From Nocardia takedensis NBRC 100417 (GTDB taxonomy: Bacteria; Actinomycetota; Actinomycetes; Mycobacteriales; Mycobacteriaceae), in assembly GCF_000308695.1 (NCBI RefSeq), contig NZ_BAGG01000009.1, positions 62,001 through 126,000 on the forward strand: a stretch of 64,000 nucleotides of DNA, in the 5' to 3' direction. Of the stretch, positions 28,831-38,012 are shown one piece after another. Each line of letters opens with the position of its first letter. Within the stretch, counting starts at the first letter, position 1. The translations under genes and the position numbers were made by a program. The notes below the pieces were generated by a model. It did no database searches. It was given only the letters and a program-made list of their open reading frames with translations, and was not told the DNA's origin.

Positions 28831-31401
28831 TCAGACCAGCGCCTCCGCGGGCTGCCCCAGCAACTGGGCGCAGCGCAGCAGACCGAGGTGACTGTAGGCC
28901 TGGGGATGATTGCCCAGCGACCGCTCGGCCACCGGGTCGTACTCCTCGCTCAGCAGACCGGTCGGGCCCGCCACGTCGACCAACTGGGCGAACAGCGCCT
29001 CGGCGTCGGACCGCTTGCCGATCAGCAGGTACGCCTCGACCAGCCAGGCCGCGCACAGGTGGAACCCGCCCTCGCCGCCGGGCAGACCGTCGTCGTGGTG
29101 GTACCGGTACACCGTCGACCCGCTGCGCAGTTCCGCCTCGGTCGCCACCACCGTGGCCGCGAAGCGCGGATCGGAGGGATCGATGAGCCCGCTCAACCCG
29201 ATGTGCAGGGTGGCCGCGTCCAGGTCGGTGCCGTCGTAGGCCGCGGTGTAGGACTGCACGTCGTCGTTCCAGCCCTTGGTCTTGACCTCCTCGGCGATGG
29301 TGTCGCGCAGGGCGGTCCAGGCCGGGTCGACCTCGCGGCCGAACCGCTGGGCCAGGGTCAGCGCGCGATCCACCGTCAGCCAGCCCATCACCTTGGAGTA
29401 GACGTGGTGACGCGGGTTGCCGCGGATCTCCCAGATGCCGTGGTCGGGTTCGGTCCAGCGGCGCTGCACCGCGGAGACCATGGCGCGCACCAGTTCCCAG
29501 TCGGCGTCGGGCAGCGCGTGCCGCGGTTCGGTGATGCCCTTGTGCTCGCGGGCCTGGGCCAGCGTGGCGATCAGGTCGACGATCGGGCCGAACACGTCCA
29601 ACTGGACCTGCATGTTGGCCGCGTTGCCGACGCGCACCGGACGCGACCCCGCGTAACCCGGCAACTGGTCGATGACCGCCTCCGGGGGCAGGGTCTCGCC
29701 GTAGAGGGTGTAGAGCGGGTGCAGACGCTCGGGGCCGGGCAAGGTCTCGAGCACCCGGTGCACCCACACCAGGAACGCCTCGGCCTCGTCCAGCGACCCC
29801 AGGGTGACCAGCGCCTGCGCGGTGAGCGAGGCGTCGCGCAGCCAGCAGTAGCGGTAGTCCCAGTTGCGCACGCCGCCGATGTCCTCGGGCAGCGAGGTGG
29901 TCGCGGCGGCCAGGATCGAACCGGAGGGCGCGTGCACCAACCCGCGCAGGGTCAGCGCCGAACGCTTCATCAGATCCGGCTTGAGCGGGGGCAGTTCGAG
30001 TTCGCCCGCCCAGTCGGCCCAGTAGCGTTCGGCCAGCCTGCGGCGGTCCAGTTCCGAACTCGGCGCGGCGTCGAGATCGTTGGTGCCGCAGCGCAGTTCG
30101 AGCACGATCGGGCCGTCGGAGGGATCGACGACCGCGCGGGCGACGTCGTGGGTGCCGTCGGTCTCGATCTCCCACACCACGCCGGGGGAGCGCAGCACGG
30201 TGGGATCGTTGGTGCCCAACACTTTCAGGCCGTCGGGCGCGTGCTCGATGCTCACCGGCACCTGACCGAATTCCGGTCGCGGCGCGAAGGTGACGACCGC
30301 CTTGGCGTCACCGGTGATGACGCGGGTCAGATCGGTGCGGCTGGGGGCCACGTCGTGCGGCAGGTAGTCGAGCACCTGCAAACTGGCCCAGCGGGTTTCG
30401 ACAGTCATGGTGCCGTCGACGTAGCGCTGCGACAGCGGCAGCCCGGGACGTTCGGGCGCGATCGTGAAATGACCCGCCTGCGGTCCGCCGAGCAGATGCG
30501 CGAACACCGCCGCCGAATCCGGTTCCGGATGGCAGAACCAGGTGACCGTGGCGTCGGGGGTGAGCAGCGCGACCGAGCGCGGACTCGACAGCATGGTCAG
30601 ACGTTCGATGCGCGGGGCGCTGGCGCCCGCGAGCCAGGTGCGGCGCGCGTCGAGCAGGAACGCCAGCGCGCGCGAGACGTCCTCGGTGCTCTCGACCCGG
30701 AATTTCGCCAGGCTGTCGCCCTCGCCGACCTTGATGCCCAGATCCGGGCCGGACAGGACGCGGAAAGCCTTCTCGTCGGTGACGTCGTCGCCGAAGAACA
30801 CCGCGGCGGTCGCGCCTTCCTGATGACGGATGGTGTCGAGCGCGGTGCCCTTGTCGGTGGGGATGACGGCCAGTTCGATGACCGCCTTGCCCTCCGTCAC
30901 CTGGACCCCGACCCAGCAGGCCGGTCCTTGGCGGGCGGATTTCAGTGCGCGCAAACCGATCTCGGGACTCGCGTTGCGCACGTGCAGCGCCACGCTGGCC
31001 GGCTTCACCTCCACGGTGACGCCCGGATTGTCCGCGGCGATCTTCGACAGCGAGGTCTGCACCTCGGCCAGCAACTGTTTGGCATCGTTGTCGATCGCGT
31101 GCACGAAGCCCACGTCGAATTCCGATCCGTGGCTACCGATGAGTTGTACTTCGACCGGGAGCCGGGAGAGGGCGGCGAGATCCCGCAGCGCGCGGCCGGA
31201 AATGACCGCCGCGGTGGTTCCGGTGAGGCCGGCGAGCGCGCGTAACGCGCTCACCGATTCCCGGTGGGGATACGCCTTGGTGGGGTCGGAAACGATGGGC
31301 GCCAACGTCCCGTCGTAGTCCGAGGCGACCAACAGCCGTGGCTCGCGTGCGATCGTCGACAATGCACGGCGAAGTTCCTTTGGCAGATCCTGTGCGCTCA
31401 C
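28831..31401 (-). CDS. Fused trehalose-6-phosphate phosphatase / GH15 trehalase
   Basis: An 856-residue two-enzyme fusion. Residues 15-250 form a HAD-type OtsB phosphatase: nucleophile motif ASDYDGTLAP, GSHGSEFD cap region, KGTALD and FFGDDVTDEKAF. Residues 265-850 form a GH15 glucoamylase-like domain of the actinobacterial trehalase type (NWDYRYCWLRDASLTAQAL, then NHPQAYSHLGLL near the end). Together they would convert trehalose-6-phosphate to trehalose and then glucose. No OtsA is nearby. A GTAAC-n6-GTAAC motif lies 140-155 bp upstream. Confidence 0.88.
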   Translation of the reverse strand: MSAQDLPKELRRALSTIAREPRLLVASDYDGTLAPIVSDPTKAYPHRESVSALRALAGLTGTTAAVISGRALRDLAALSRLPVEVQLIGSHGSEFDVGFVHAIDNDAKQLLAEVQTSLSKIAADNPGVTVEVKPASVALHVRNASPEIGLRALKSARQGPACWVGVQVTEGKAVIELAVIPTDKGTALDTIRHQEGATAAVFFGDDVTDEKAFRVLSGPDLGIKVGEGDSLAKFRVESTEDVSRALAFLLDARRTWLAGASAPRIERLTMLSSPRSVALLTPDATVTWFCHPEPDSAAVFAHLLGGPQAGHFTIAPERPGLPLSQRYVDGTMTVETRWASLQVLDYLPHDVAPSRTDLTRVITGDAKAVVTFAPRPEFGQVPVSIEHAPDGLKVLGTNDPTVLRSPGVVWEIETDGTHDVARAVVDPSDGPIVLELRCGTNDLDAAPSSELDRRRLAERYWADWAGELELPPLKPDLMKRSALTLRGLVHAPSGSILAAATTSLPEDIGGVRNWDYRYCWLRDASLTAQALVTLGSLDEAEAFLVWVHRVLETLPGPERLHPLYTLYGETLPPEAVIDQLPGYAGSRPVRVGNAANMQVQLDVFGPIVDLIATLAQAREHKGITEPRHALPDADWELVRAMVSAVQRRWTEPDHGIWEIRGNPRHHVYSKVMGWLTVDRALTLAQRFGREVDPAWTALRDTIAEEVKTKGWNDDVQSYTAAYDGTDLDAATLHIGLSGLIDPSDPRFAATVVATEAELRSGSTVYRYHHDDGLPGGEGGFHLCAAWLVEAYLLIGKRSDAEALFAQLVDVAGPTGLLSEEYDPVAERSLGNHPQAYSHLGLLRCAQLLGQPAEALV

Positions 31402-31793
31402 ACATCCAACCTAGTGATCGGAGGAGTTTTTCCATGGGCGGGCAAAACAATACTGTGTTGTATTCCCCGCACCGCAGCGCGTCGGCCCCCGTGCGGGCGA
31501 ATACGAACACGGGAACCGAATTTGCCCAGTTAACACGCAGGTAACCGGCCGGTAACCTGCGCACCGGTCGGATCGCCCCGTGTCGCCTGTGGAGCACGAG
31601 GGTCGCCGCCGTGACGCGCGAGCGCCCGTGCGGACCTGCCGGGGGTGAGTCGCTTTGCCGGACATCGGGGTTCGGTGTCGGCTCGGCGACCGCGGGCAAA
31701 CGCGGCATACCTATAACGGTAGCTCCGTTCGCGCGCTCGTGCGCGGTCACGCGGGCATCCGCGCGGCGAACCCCGACCGGCTACAGCGGCCGG
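31402..31793 (-). other. Intergenic region upstream of the OtsB-GH15 gene
   Basis: A 392-bp stretch with no convincing gene, between the kstR stop and the trehalose-enzyme start, both on the minus strand. It holds an AATAC/GTATT dyad near 31450-31466 and a pair of GTAAC repeats (31541-31556). Local AT content is higher at 31430-31480, as expected for a promoter. Confidence 0.5.
31541..31556 (-). promoter_or_regulatory. Candidate MtrA-type direct repeat
   Basis: GTAAC-CGGCCG-GTAAC is an exact direct repeat with 11-bp phasing (one helical turn). The form matches the GTAAC-n6-GTAAC pattern described for the response regulator MtrA in actinobacteria. The likely target is the minus-strand trehalose gene. 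Confidence 0.45.
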
Positions 31794-32453
31794 CTATTTC
31801 TGGGCACCATCCCCGAGGAGCAGGTCCACGGTCAGTTCCAGACGGTCGGCGACATCGGTGGCCGAAGCCCGCCGGGTGAGCCAGGCGACCAGGTTCGACA
31901 GCCACACATCGCTGATGACGCGAGCGATCGCGAGTTGCCGCTCGGTGGGTTCACCGTCGTTCATCGCGCGGGCGAAGACCCGGTCCATCACCTTGCCGAC
32001 CCGGTCGACCTCGGCGGCGGCGGAGGCGTCGGCGAACATGAACGCCCTGGTCATCGCTTCGGTGAGCAGCGGGTCGCGCTGCATGTTGCGGGTGATCTGG
32101 GTGAGCAGCAGGTGCATGCGCTCGCGCGGACTCTGGCCGGCGAGGGGCTTGCGCTTGCCCTCGATCTGCTCGAATTCGCGCGAGAGCGCCGAGACCAGCA
32201 GGTGCACCTTGGACGGGAAGTACCGGTAGAGGGTGCCCACGGCGACGTCGGCGCGTTCGGCAACCGCGCGCATCTGCACCGCGTCGTAGCCGCCCTTGGA
32301 GGCCAGCGCCAGCGTCGCGTCGAGGATGCGCTTGCGGCGTTCGCGCTGGGCGCTCGAACTCAGTTCGTCCTCGCTGAGTGTGGTGACCGTCGCGGTCGCC
32401 CGCGCGGAGTTGGACGCGCGTCGATCCTTCGAGCTCTCGTTCTCGAGTTGCAC
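31794..32453 (-). CDS. kstR: KstR, TetR-type repressor of cholesterol catabolism
   Basis: A 219-residue TetR regulator nearly identical to mycobacterial KstR through its DNA-binding domain (RKRILDATLALASKGGYDAVQMRAVAERADVAVGTLYRYFPSKVHLL) and in the C-terminal ARVISDVWLSNLVAWLTRRASATDVADRL segment. KstR is released from DNA by CoA thioesters of cholesterol side-chain intermediates. The GTG at 32453 has GGAGG upstream and gives an N-terminal tail about 25 residues longer than Rv3574. It is divergent from fadE34 with a perfect KstR box between. Confidence 0.96.
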   Translation of the reverse strand: MQLENESSKDRRASNSARATATVTTLSEDELSSSAQRERRKRILDATLALASKGGYDAVQMRAVAERADVAVGTLYRYFPSKVHLLVSALSREFEQIEGKRKPLAGQSPRERMHLLLTQITRNMQRDPLLTEAMTRAFMFADASAAAEVDRVGKVMDRVFARAMNDGEPTERQLAIARVISDVWLSNLVAWLTRRASATDVADRLELTVDLLLGDGAQK

Positions 32454-32520
32454 TGTCGCCTCCGCGCCCTTCGCCTCGTGATCCTGTCCACCGCCGAGCG
32501 GGCGTGGGCAAGACCCTCTC

Positions 32521-32550
32521 TTGACTTCCGCCCGGCTCAGATATTAGAAC
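32521..32550 (+). promoter_or_regulatory. fadE34 promoter overlapping the KstR box
   Basis: TTGACT (32521-32526) and TAGAAC (32545-32550) are separated by 18 bp. The -10 lies inside the KstR operator, so bound KstR should block RNA polymerase. Confidence 0.5.
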
Positions 32551-32558
32551 ATGTTCTA
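32545..32558 (+). promoter_or_regulatory. KstR operator between kstR and fadE34
   Basis: TAGAACATGTTCTA is a perfect 14-bp palindrome and fits the KstR consensus TnnAACnnGTTnnA at every fixed position. It should repress both kstR and the fadE34 operon. Confidence 0.93.
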
Positions 32559-32593
32559 GGTGTGGGAGTCACGCCGGAGAGGCGGTACGGACT

Positions 32594-34798
32594 GTGACCA
32601 TCGCCACCACTGACGAGCACAAAGCCGTCCAGGAGTCGATGCGTCGGTGGGCGGGATCGACCCGACCGATTGCAACAATGCGCGCGCACACCGCCCCCGA
32701 CGCGGACGCCGCCGCAGGTACCGGGTCCGCCGCGTACTGGAACACGTACTGGTCCTCGCTGGTCGAACTGGGGATCTTCCAGGTGGCCGTCGCCGAGGAA
32801 TCCGGCGGGGCGGGCGCCACCGTCGTCGACCTCGCCGTCCTGGTCGAACAGGCCGCCCACGACCTCGTCGGCGGGCCGGTGCTGGCCACCGCGGCGGCCA
32901 ACCTCGTCACCGCGGGCGCGCTCCCCGAGGATCTGCCCTGCGGCATCGCCCTGGACTTCCTCGTCGAAGCCGAGGCCAGCGTACCCGCCGCCGATCAGCC
33001 GGTGTTGCTGACCGGTGTCTGGGAATCGGTGCTCGGCGCCACCGCGGCCACCGCCGTCCTGCTGCCGGTGCGCACCCCGCAGGGCAAGCGGTGGGCGCTG
33101 ATCGATCCGGACGCCGCCGGACTGCGGATCGAGCCGACGCCCTCCGCCGACCCCAGCGTGCCACTGGCACGCGTGCACTGCGCCGAGGTCGCGGTGCCCG
33201 CCGAACGCCTCTTCGCCTCCCCGCACGCCGTCGAGGATCTCGTGGTCGTGCTCGCCGCCGCCGAACTCGCGGGCATCGCGGGGTGGTGCCTGCACACCGC
33301 CGTCGAATACGCCAAGGTGCGCGAGCAATTCGGCCGCACCATCGGTTCCTTCCAGGCGGTCAAGCACATCTGCGCCTGGATGCTGTGCCGCACCGAACTG
33401 ATCCGGGCCGTGGCCGCCGACGCCGCGGCCGCCGTCGACGAGGGCGGCGCGGAACTGCCGATCGCCGCCGCCATCGCCGCAGCCATCGCGCTGGACGCCG
33501 CCGTCGAGACCGCCAAGGACTGCGTGCAGGTGCTCGGCGGCATCGGCTTCACCTGGGAGCACGACGCCCACTTCTACCTGCGCCGAGCCCAGACGCTGCG
33601 GCAACTGCTCGGCGGCGCGGACCGCTGGCGCGCGCGGGTCACCGAACTGACCAGGGCGGGTCATCGCCGCACGACCGGGGCGGACCAAGTCCTGACAGAA
33701 GCTGCTCTCACCGCCTCGGAGATCACCGACACCGAAGCCGCGGCCGCCGACGACCTCGCCGCCGAGGTCGCGGCCATCGCCGCGCTGCCCGTCGACCAAC
33801 AGGCCGACGCCTTGGTGGACGCCGGCCTGGTGATGCCGCACTGGCCCGCCCCCTACGGCCGGGGCGCGAACCCGATGACCGGACTGGTCATCGGGGAGGA
33901 ACTGCGCCGCCACGGGTTGAAGACGCCCGACCTGGCCGTCGGCGGCTGGGCGGTGCCGACCTTGTTGCAGCACGGCACCCCCGAGCAGATCGAGCGCTTC
34001 GTGTGGGCGACGCTGCGCGAGGACGTCATCTGGTGCCAGTTGTTCAGCGAACCCGGGGCGGGGTCGGATCTGGCCGCGCTGCGCACCACCGCCAAGAAAG
34101 TCGACGGCGGCTGGGTGCTGGACGGCCAGAAGGTGTGGACCTCGCTGGGCGACCGCGCGAACTGGGGCATCTGCCTGGCACGCACCGACCCGTCGGCGGC
34201 CAAGCATCGCGGCATCAGCTACTTCCTGGTCGACATGCGCGCGGCGGGCGTGGACATCCGCCCGCTGGTGCAGATCACCGGGGAGGCCAGATTCAGCGAG
34301 GTGTTCCTCGACGGGGTGTTCGTCCCCGACGACCGCTTGGTCGGCGCACCGGGCAACGGCTGGAAGATCGCCCGCTCCACCCTGTCCGCCGAACGGGTCG
34401 CCATGGGCGGCAACGGGATCGGGCCGGTGCTGGAGGAGCTGATCGCCAAGTTGCCCGCCACCGGACCCGGCGCGGAACTGACCGCCGACCGGCTGGGGCG
34501 TTTCGTCGCCCAGGCGGTGTCCGGTCTGCTGCTCGAACAGCGCGCGGTGCTCGCGATGCTCTCCGGCGGCGACCCGACCGCGCTGAGCAGCGTGCGCAAA
34601 CTCGTCGGCGTCCGGCACCGCCAGGACGTCGCCGAATTCGCGGCCGTCACCGCGGGGCCCGCGGGCGCGCTGGAATCGGATGTCGTCAAGGAATTCCTGC
34701 TCACCCGCTGTCTGTCGATCGCGGGTGGCACCGAACAGATCCTGCTCACCGTCGCGGGTGAGCGGGTTCTCGGACTGCCCCGCGACGCCAACGGTTAG
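32594..34798 (+). CDS. fadE34: FadE34-type double acyl-CoA dehydrogenase
   Basis: A 734-residue protein made of two tandem acyl-CoA dehydrogenase domains (about residues 1-370 and 385-734). The N-terminal copy lacks the usual flavin-site motif but keeps CVQVLGGIGFTWEHDAHFYLRRAQ. The C-terminal copy has CQLFSEPGAGSDLAALRTTA and ends with the ACAD helix GGTEQILLTVAGERVLGLPRD. FadE34 (ChsE3 type, Rv3573c) dehydrogenates C5 side-chain CoA esters of steroids. GTG start. The gene leads the operon, with fadE28 26 bp downstream. Confidence 0.9.
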   Translation: MTIATTDEHKAVQESMRRWAGSTRPIATMRAHTAPDADAAAGTGSAAYWNTYWSSLVELGIFQVAVAEESGGAGATVVDLAVLVEQAAHDLVGGPVLATAAANLVTAGALPEDLPCGIALDFLVEAEASVPAADQPVLLTGVWESVLGATAATAVLLPVRTPQGKRWALIDPDAAGLRIEPTPSADPSVPLARVHCAEVAVPAERLFASPHAVEDLVVVLAAAELAGIAGWCLHTAVEYAKVREQFGRTIGSFQAVKHICAWMLCRTELIRAVAADAAAAVDEGGAELPIAAAIAAAIALDAAVETAKDCVQVLGGIGFTWEHDAHFYLRRAQTLRQLLGGADRWRARVTELTRAGHRRTTGADQVLTEAALTASEITDTEAAAADDLAAEVAAIAALPVDQQADALVDAGLVMPHWPAPYGRGANPMTGLVIGEELRRHGLKTPDLAVGGWAVPTLLQHGTPEQIERFVWATLREDVIWCQLFSEPGAGSDLAALRTTAKKVDGGWVLDGQKVWTSLGDRANWGICLARTDPSAAKHRGISYFLVDMRAAGVDIRPLVQITGEARFSEVFLDGVFVPDDRLVGAPGNGWKIARSTLSAERVAMGGNGIGPVLEELIAKLPATGPGAELTADRLGRFVAQAVSGLLLEQRAVLAMLSGGDPTALSSVRKLVGVRHRQDVAEFAAVTAGPAGALESDVVKEFLLTRCLSIAGGTEQILLTVAGERVLGLPRDANG

Positions 34799-34824
34799 TC
34801 GACGAGGGGAACTGGGAGCACAGC

Positions 34825-35889
34825 GTGGACTTCACCAGGGACGAGGGCCAGGATGCCGTGGCCGAGGTGGTCGTCAGCGTTCTCGAGAGAGAATCGGCGC
34901 GCGATCTGGACCTGTGGCCGAAACTCGTCGAGAGCGGACTGCTCTCGGTGGCCCTGCCGGAACGCTTCGGCGGCGACGACATGGGCCTGTCCGAGATCGC
35001 GGTCCTGTTGACCGAATTGGCGACCGACGCGGTCGCCGTACCCGCCTTGCCGACACTGGGTTTCGCCCTGCCGTCGCTGATCGCGGGACTGCCCGACGCC
35101 GTCGCCGCGCAGGTGCTGCCCGCGGTGGCCGGGGGCGCGATCCTGACGGCCGCGCTGAACGAACCGGGCGCGCCGTTCGTCACCGCGCCCGCCACCACCG
35201 CCGTCGCCGACGGTGACTCCGTGCGGATCACCGGACACAAGGTCGCCGTCCCTTACGCCGAGCAGGCCCGCTGGCTGCTCGTCCCGACCGACACGGGCCT
35301 GGCCCTGGTCGAGCGGGAAGCCGACGGGCTGACGATCACGGCCTCGCCGGTGTCGGGCGGAATGCCCGAGGCCACCGTGCGCCTGTCCGACGTGCGGATC
35401 CCGGCCGATCACCTGATCCCCGACGGCCTGCCCGACCTGCACCGGGTCGCGGTCGCGGCCATCGGCGCGGTCGCCGACGGATTGCTGAAGGGCGCGCTGA
35501 CCCTGACCGCCCAGCACCTGCGCACCCGCCACCAGTTCAACCGGCCGCTGGCCGAATTCCAGGCCGTCGCCCAGCAGATCGCCGACGTCTACGTGGTCTC
35601 GCGCACCCTGCACGCGGCCGCCGTGTCGGCGTCCTGGGCGCTGTCGCTGTCGGACGGCGACGCGGCGCACCGGGCGCGCACCGACGACGACCTGGACGTG
35701 CTGGCCTATACGGTCGCCTCGGAACTGCCCGCCGCCATGCAGAAGTGTCACCACCTGCACGGCGGCATCGGGGTCGATGTGACCCACTCGATGCATCGCT
35801 ACTACTCACAGGCCAAGGACATCGCCCGCTGGCTCGGGGGCGCGTCGTTCCGACTCGACCGATTGGGGGCGAGATGTTCATCGATCTGA
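34825..35889 (+). CDS. fadE28: FadE28/ChsE2, acyl-CoA dehydrogenase subunit
   Basis: A 354-residue shortened acyl-CoA dehydrogenase, matching Rv3544c across its length (ALNEPGAPF, QICH-like MQKCHHLHGGIGVDVTHSMHRYYSQAKD, terminal LGARCS). In mycobacteria FadE28 and FadE29 form an alpha2beta2 enzyme that dehydrogenates the three-carbon side-chain CoA ester of cholesterol. It overlaps fadE29 by 16 bp, supporting coupled production of the two subunits. GTG start. Confidence 0.93.
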   Translation: MDFTRDEGQDAVAEVVVSVLERESARDLDLWPKLVESGLLSVALPERFGGDDMGLSEIAVLLTELATDAVAVPALPTLGFALPSLIAGLPDAVAAQVLPAVAGGAILTAALNEPGAPFVTAPATTAVADGDSVRITGHKVAVPYAEQARWLLVPTDTGLALVEREADGLTITASPVSGGMPEATVRLSDVRIPADHLIPDGLPDLHRVAVAAIGAVADGLLKGALTLTAQHLRTRHQFNRPLAEFQAVAQQIADVYVVSRTLHAAAVSASWALSLSDGDAAHRARTDDDLDVLAYTVASELPAAMQKCHHLHGGIGVDVTHSMHRYYSQAKDIARWLGGASFRLDRLGARCSSI

Positions 35890-37043
35890 CCACCGAACAA
35901 CGCAAGCTGCGCGCCGACCTGCGCGCCTACTTCGCCGATCTCGTCACTCCCGAGGAGGAGGCCGAGATGCTGGTCAACCGGCACGGCGACGCCTACCGCG
36001 CGGTGGTGCGGCGGATGGGCCGCGACGGGTGGCTCGGCGTCGGCTGGCCCAAGGAGTACGGCGGCCAAGGCTTCGGCGCGGTCGAACAGCAGATCTTCTA
36101 CAACGAGGCCGTCCGCGCGGACGTGCCGCTGCCGCTGGTCACCCTGCTCACCGTCGGTCCGACCTTGCAGACCTACGGCACCGAGGAGCAGAAGCAGCGC
36201 TTCCTGCCCGGAATCCTCACCGGCGACGTGCATTTCGCGATCGGCTACTCCGAGCCGGAGGCGGGCACCGACCTGGCCGCGCTGCGCACCAGCGCGGTGC
36301 GCGACGACGCCGGCGACTGGATCGTCAACGGGCAGAAGATCTTCACCACCGGCGCGCACGAAGCCGACTTCATCTGGTTGGCCTGCCGCACCGGCACGGT
36401 CGAGGAGCGCCACCGCGGCATCACCATCCTCATCGTGGACACGAAGGACCCCGGGTACTCCTGGACGCCGATCATCACCTGCGACGGCGCGCATCACACC
36501 AACGCCACCTACTTCGACAATGTCCGGGTGCCGGCGAACATGCTGGTCGGACAGGAGAACCGGGGCTGGCAGCTGATCACCACCCAGCTCAACCACGAGC
36601 GGGTCGGGCTCGGCCCCTCGGGCAAGATCGAACAACTCTACGACCGCGTCCGGGCCTGGGCCGAGGCCAACGGCGTGCTGGACGACCCCGCCGTGCGTCG
36701 GGCGCTGGGCCGCCTGCACGCCATGGCCCGACTCAACGAACTGCTGAACTGGCAGGTCGCGGCCACCGCGGACAGCAAGGCCGAGGACCCGATGGGCGTC
36801 ATCGCCGACGCCTCGGCCACCAAGGTCTACTCGACCGAGTCGTTGCAGGAGGCGGGCAGGCTGGCCGAGGAGATCGTGGGCGCCTACGGCGATCCGGCCG
36901 ACCCGGCCACGGCCGAACTGCTGACCTGGCTGGACCGTCGCACCAAACAGAACCTGGTGGTGACCTTCGGCGGCGGCGTCAACGAGGTCATGCGCGAACT
37001 CGTCGCCTCCGCGGGGCTGAAACTGCCCCGCGTGCCCCGCTAG
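35874..37043 (+). CDS. fadE29: FadE29/ChsE1, acyl-CoA dehydrogenase subunit
   Basis: A 389-residue partner of FadE28 in the ChsE1-ChsE2 heterotetramer. It starts MFIDLTTEQRKLRADLRAYF, carries the flavin-binding IGYSEPEAGTDLAALRTSA stretch and ends with FGGGVNEVMRELVASAGLKLPRVPR-type sequence, all as in Rv3543c. ATG at 35874 inside the end of fadE28. Confidence 0.95.
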   Translation: MFIDLTTEQRKLRADLRAYFADLVTPEEEAEMLVNRHGDAYRAVVRRMGRDGWLGVGWPKEYGGQGFGAVEQQIFYNEAVRADVPLPLVTLLTVGPTLQTYGTEEQKQRFLPGILTGDVHFAIGYSEPEAGTDLAALRTSAVRDDAGDWIVNGQKIFTTGAHEADFIWLACRTGTVEERHRGITILIVDTKDPGYSWTPIITCDGAHHTNATYFDNVRVPANMLVGQENRGWQLITTQLNHERVGLGPSGKIEQLYDRVRAWAEANGVLDDPAVRRALGRLHAMARLNELLNWQVAATADSKAEDPMGVIADASATKVYSTESLQEAGRLAEEIVGAYGDPADPATAELLTWLDRRTKQNLVVTFGGGVNEVMRELVASAGLKLPRVPR

Positions 37044-37082
37044 CGCCGCCCCGTCACACCGCCGCAGGACAAGGAGATTCGC

Positions 37083-38012
37083 GTGCCCGACACGAGCGCA
37101 CCCGAGGACATTCTCGCCGCCGCCGAACGGATCAGGGCGGCGGGAGAGAGCGCGCCGCGCACGGCCCGCGACCCGGTCAACCAGCCGATGATCAACAACT
37201 GGGTCGAGGCCGTCGGCGACGCCAACCCGATCTACGTCGACGAGCGGGCCGCCCGCGACGCGGGCCACCCCGGCATCGTCGCACCGCCCGCGATGGCCCA
37301 GGTGTGGACCATGTTCGGGCTCAACGGCGTCCGCCCGGCCGACGATCCGATGGGCGCGGTCACCGAACTGCTCGACGCCGCCGGATTCACCTCCGTGGTG
37401 GGCACCAACTGCGAGCAGATCTACCACCGCTACCTGCTGCCCGGCGAACAGGTGACGGTCACCAGTCAGCTCGACACCTTGATCGGCCCGAAGCGCACCG
37501 GACTCGGCGACGGCTGGTTCGCGACCTTCCGCACCAAGTGGTACGTCGGCGACGAAGTCGTCACCGAGATGCTGTTCCGCATCCTGAAATTCGCGCCCGG
37601 CGCGCCGAAACCGCCTGTGGGCGAGAAGGTCAAGCCGCTGGTCTCGCACGACACCGAATTCTTCTGGGAGGGGACGAAACTCGGCGAACTGCGGATTCAG
37701 AAGCTGCCCGACGGTTCGCTGCGGCATCCGCCCATCCCGGCGGTGTGGAAGGACAAGTCCGAGTGGACCGACTACGTCGTGTCCTCCGGTCGCGGCACGG
37801 TCTTCAGCTACGTCGTGCACCACGCGCCCAAGGTGCCGGGACGGCAGTTGCCGTTCGTGGTCGCGCTCGTGGAACTCGAGGAAGGCGTACGCATGCTCGG
37901 TGAACTGCGCGGCGTCGACCCCGCCGAAGTGAAGGTCGGACTGCCGGTGCGCGCCGGCTTCGAGGCGCTCGACGACGACGCCACGCTGCCCTATTGGAAG
38001 GTGAGCGAATGA
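37083..38012 (+). CDS. chsH2: ChsH2, steroid enoyl-CoA hydratase subunit with DUF35 domain
   Basis: A 309-residue protein with an N-terminal MaoC-like hot-dog domain (residues 20-180, with GDANPIYVDERAA) and a C-terminal DUF35/OB-fold domain (190-309). In M. tuberculosis Rv3542c pairs with ChsH1 to hydrate the side-chain enoyl-CoA, and the DUF35 part recruits Ltp2. GTG start after AAGGAG. The stop overlaps the chsH1 start (ATGA). Confidence 0.93.
   Translation: MPDTSAPEDILAAAERIRAAGESAPRTARDPVNQPMINNWVEAVGDANPIYVDERAARDAGHPGIVAPPAMAQVWTMFGLNGVRPADDPMGAVTELLDAAGFTSVVGTNCEQIYHRYLLPGEQVTVTSQLDTLIGPKRTGLGDGWFATFRTKWYVGDEVVTEMLFRILKFAPGAPKPPVGEKVKPLVSHDTEFFWEGTKLGELRIQKLPDGSLRHPPIPAVWKDKSEWTDYVVSSGRGTVFSYVVHHAPKVPGRQLPFVVALVELEEGVRMLGELRGVDPAEVKVGLPVRAGFEALDDDATLPYWKVSE

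Noticed and set aside
31449..31466. A KstR-like or other operator at the AATAC/GTATT dyad
   Set aside because: It lacks the AACnnGTT core, and the arms are only 5 bp in an AT-rich promoter.
32537..37823. Long minus-strand open frames opposite fadE34, fadE28, fadE29 and chsH2
   Set aside because: These mirror strongly conserved plus-strand genes; codon-position GC explains their openness.
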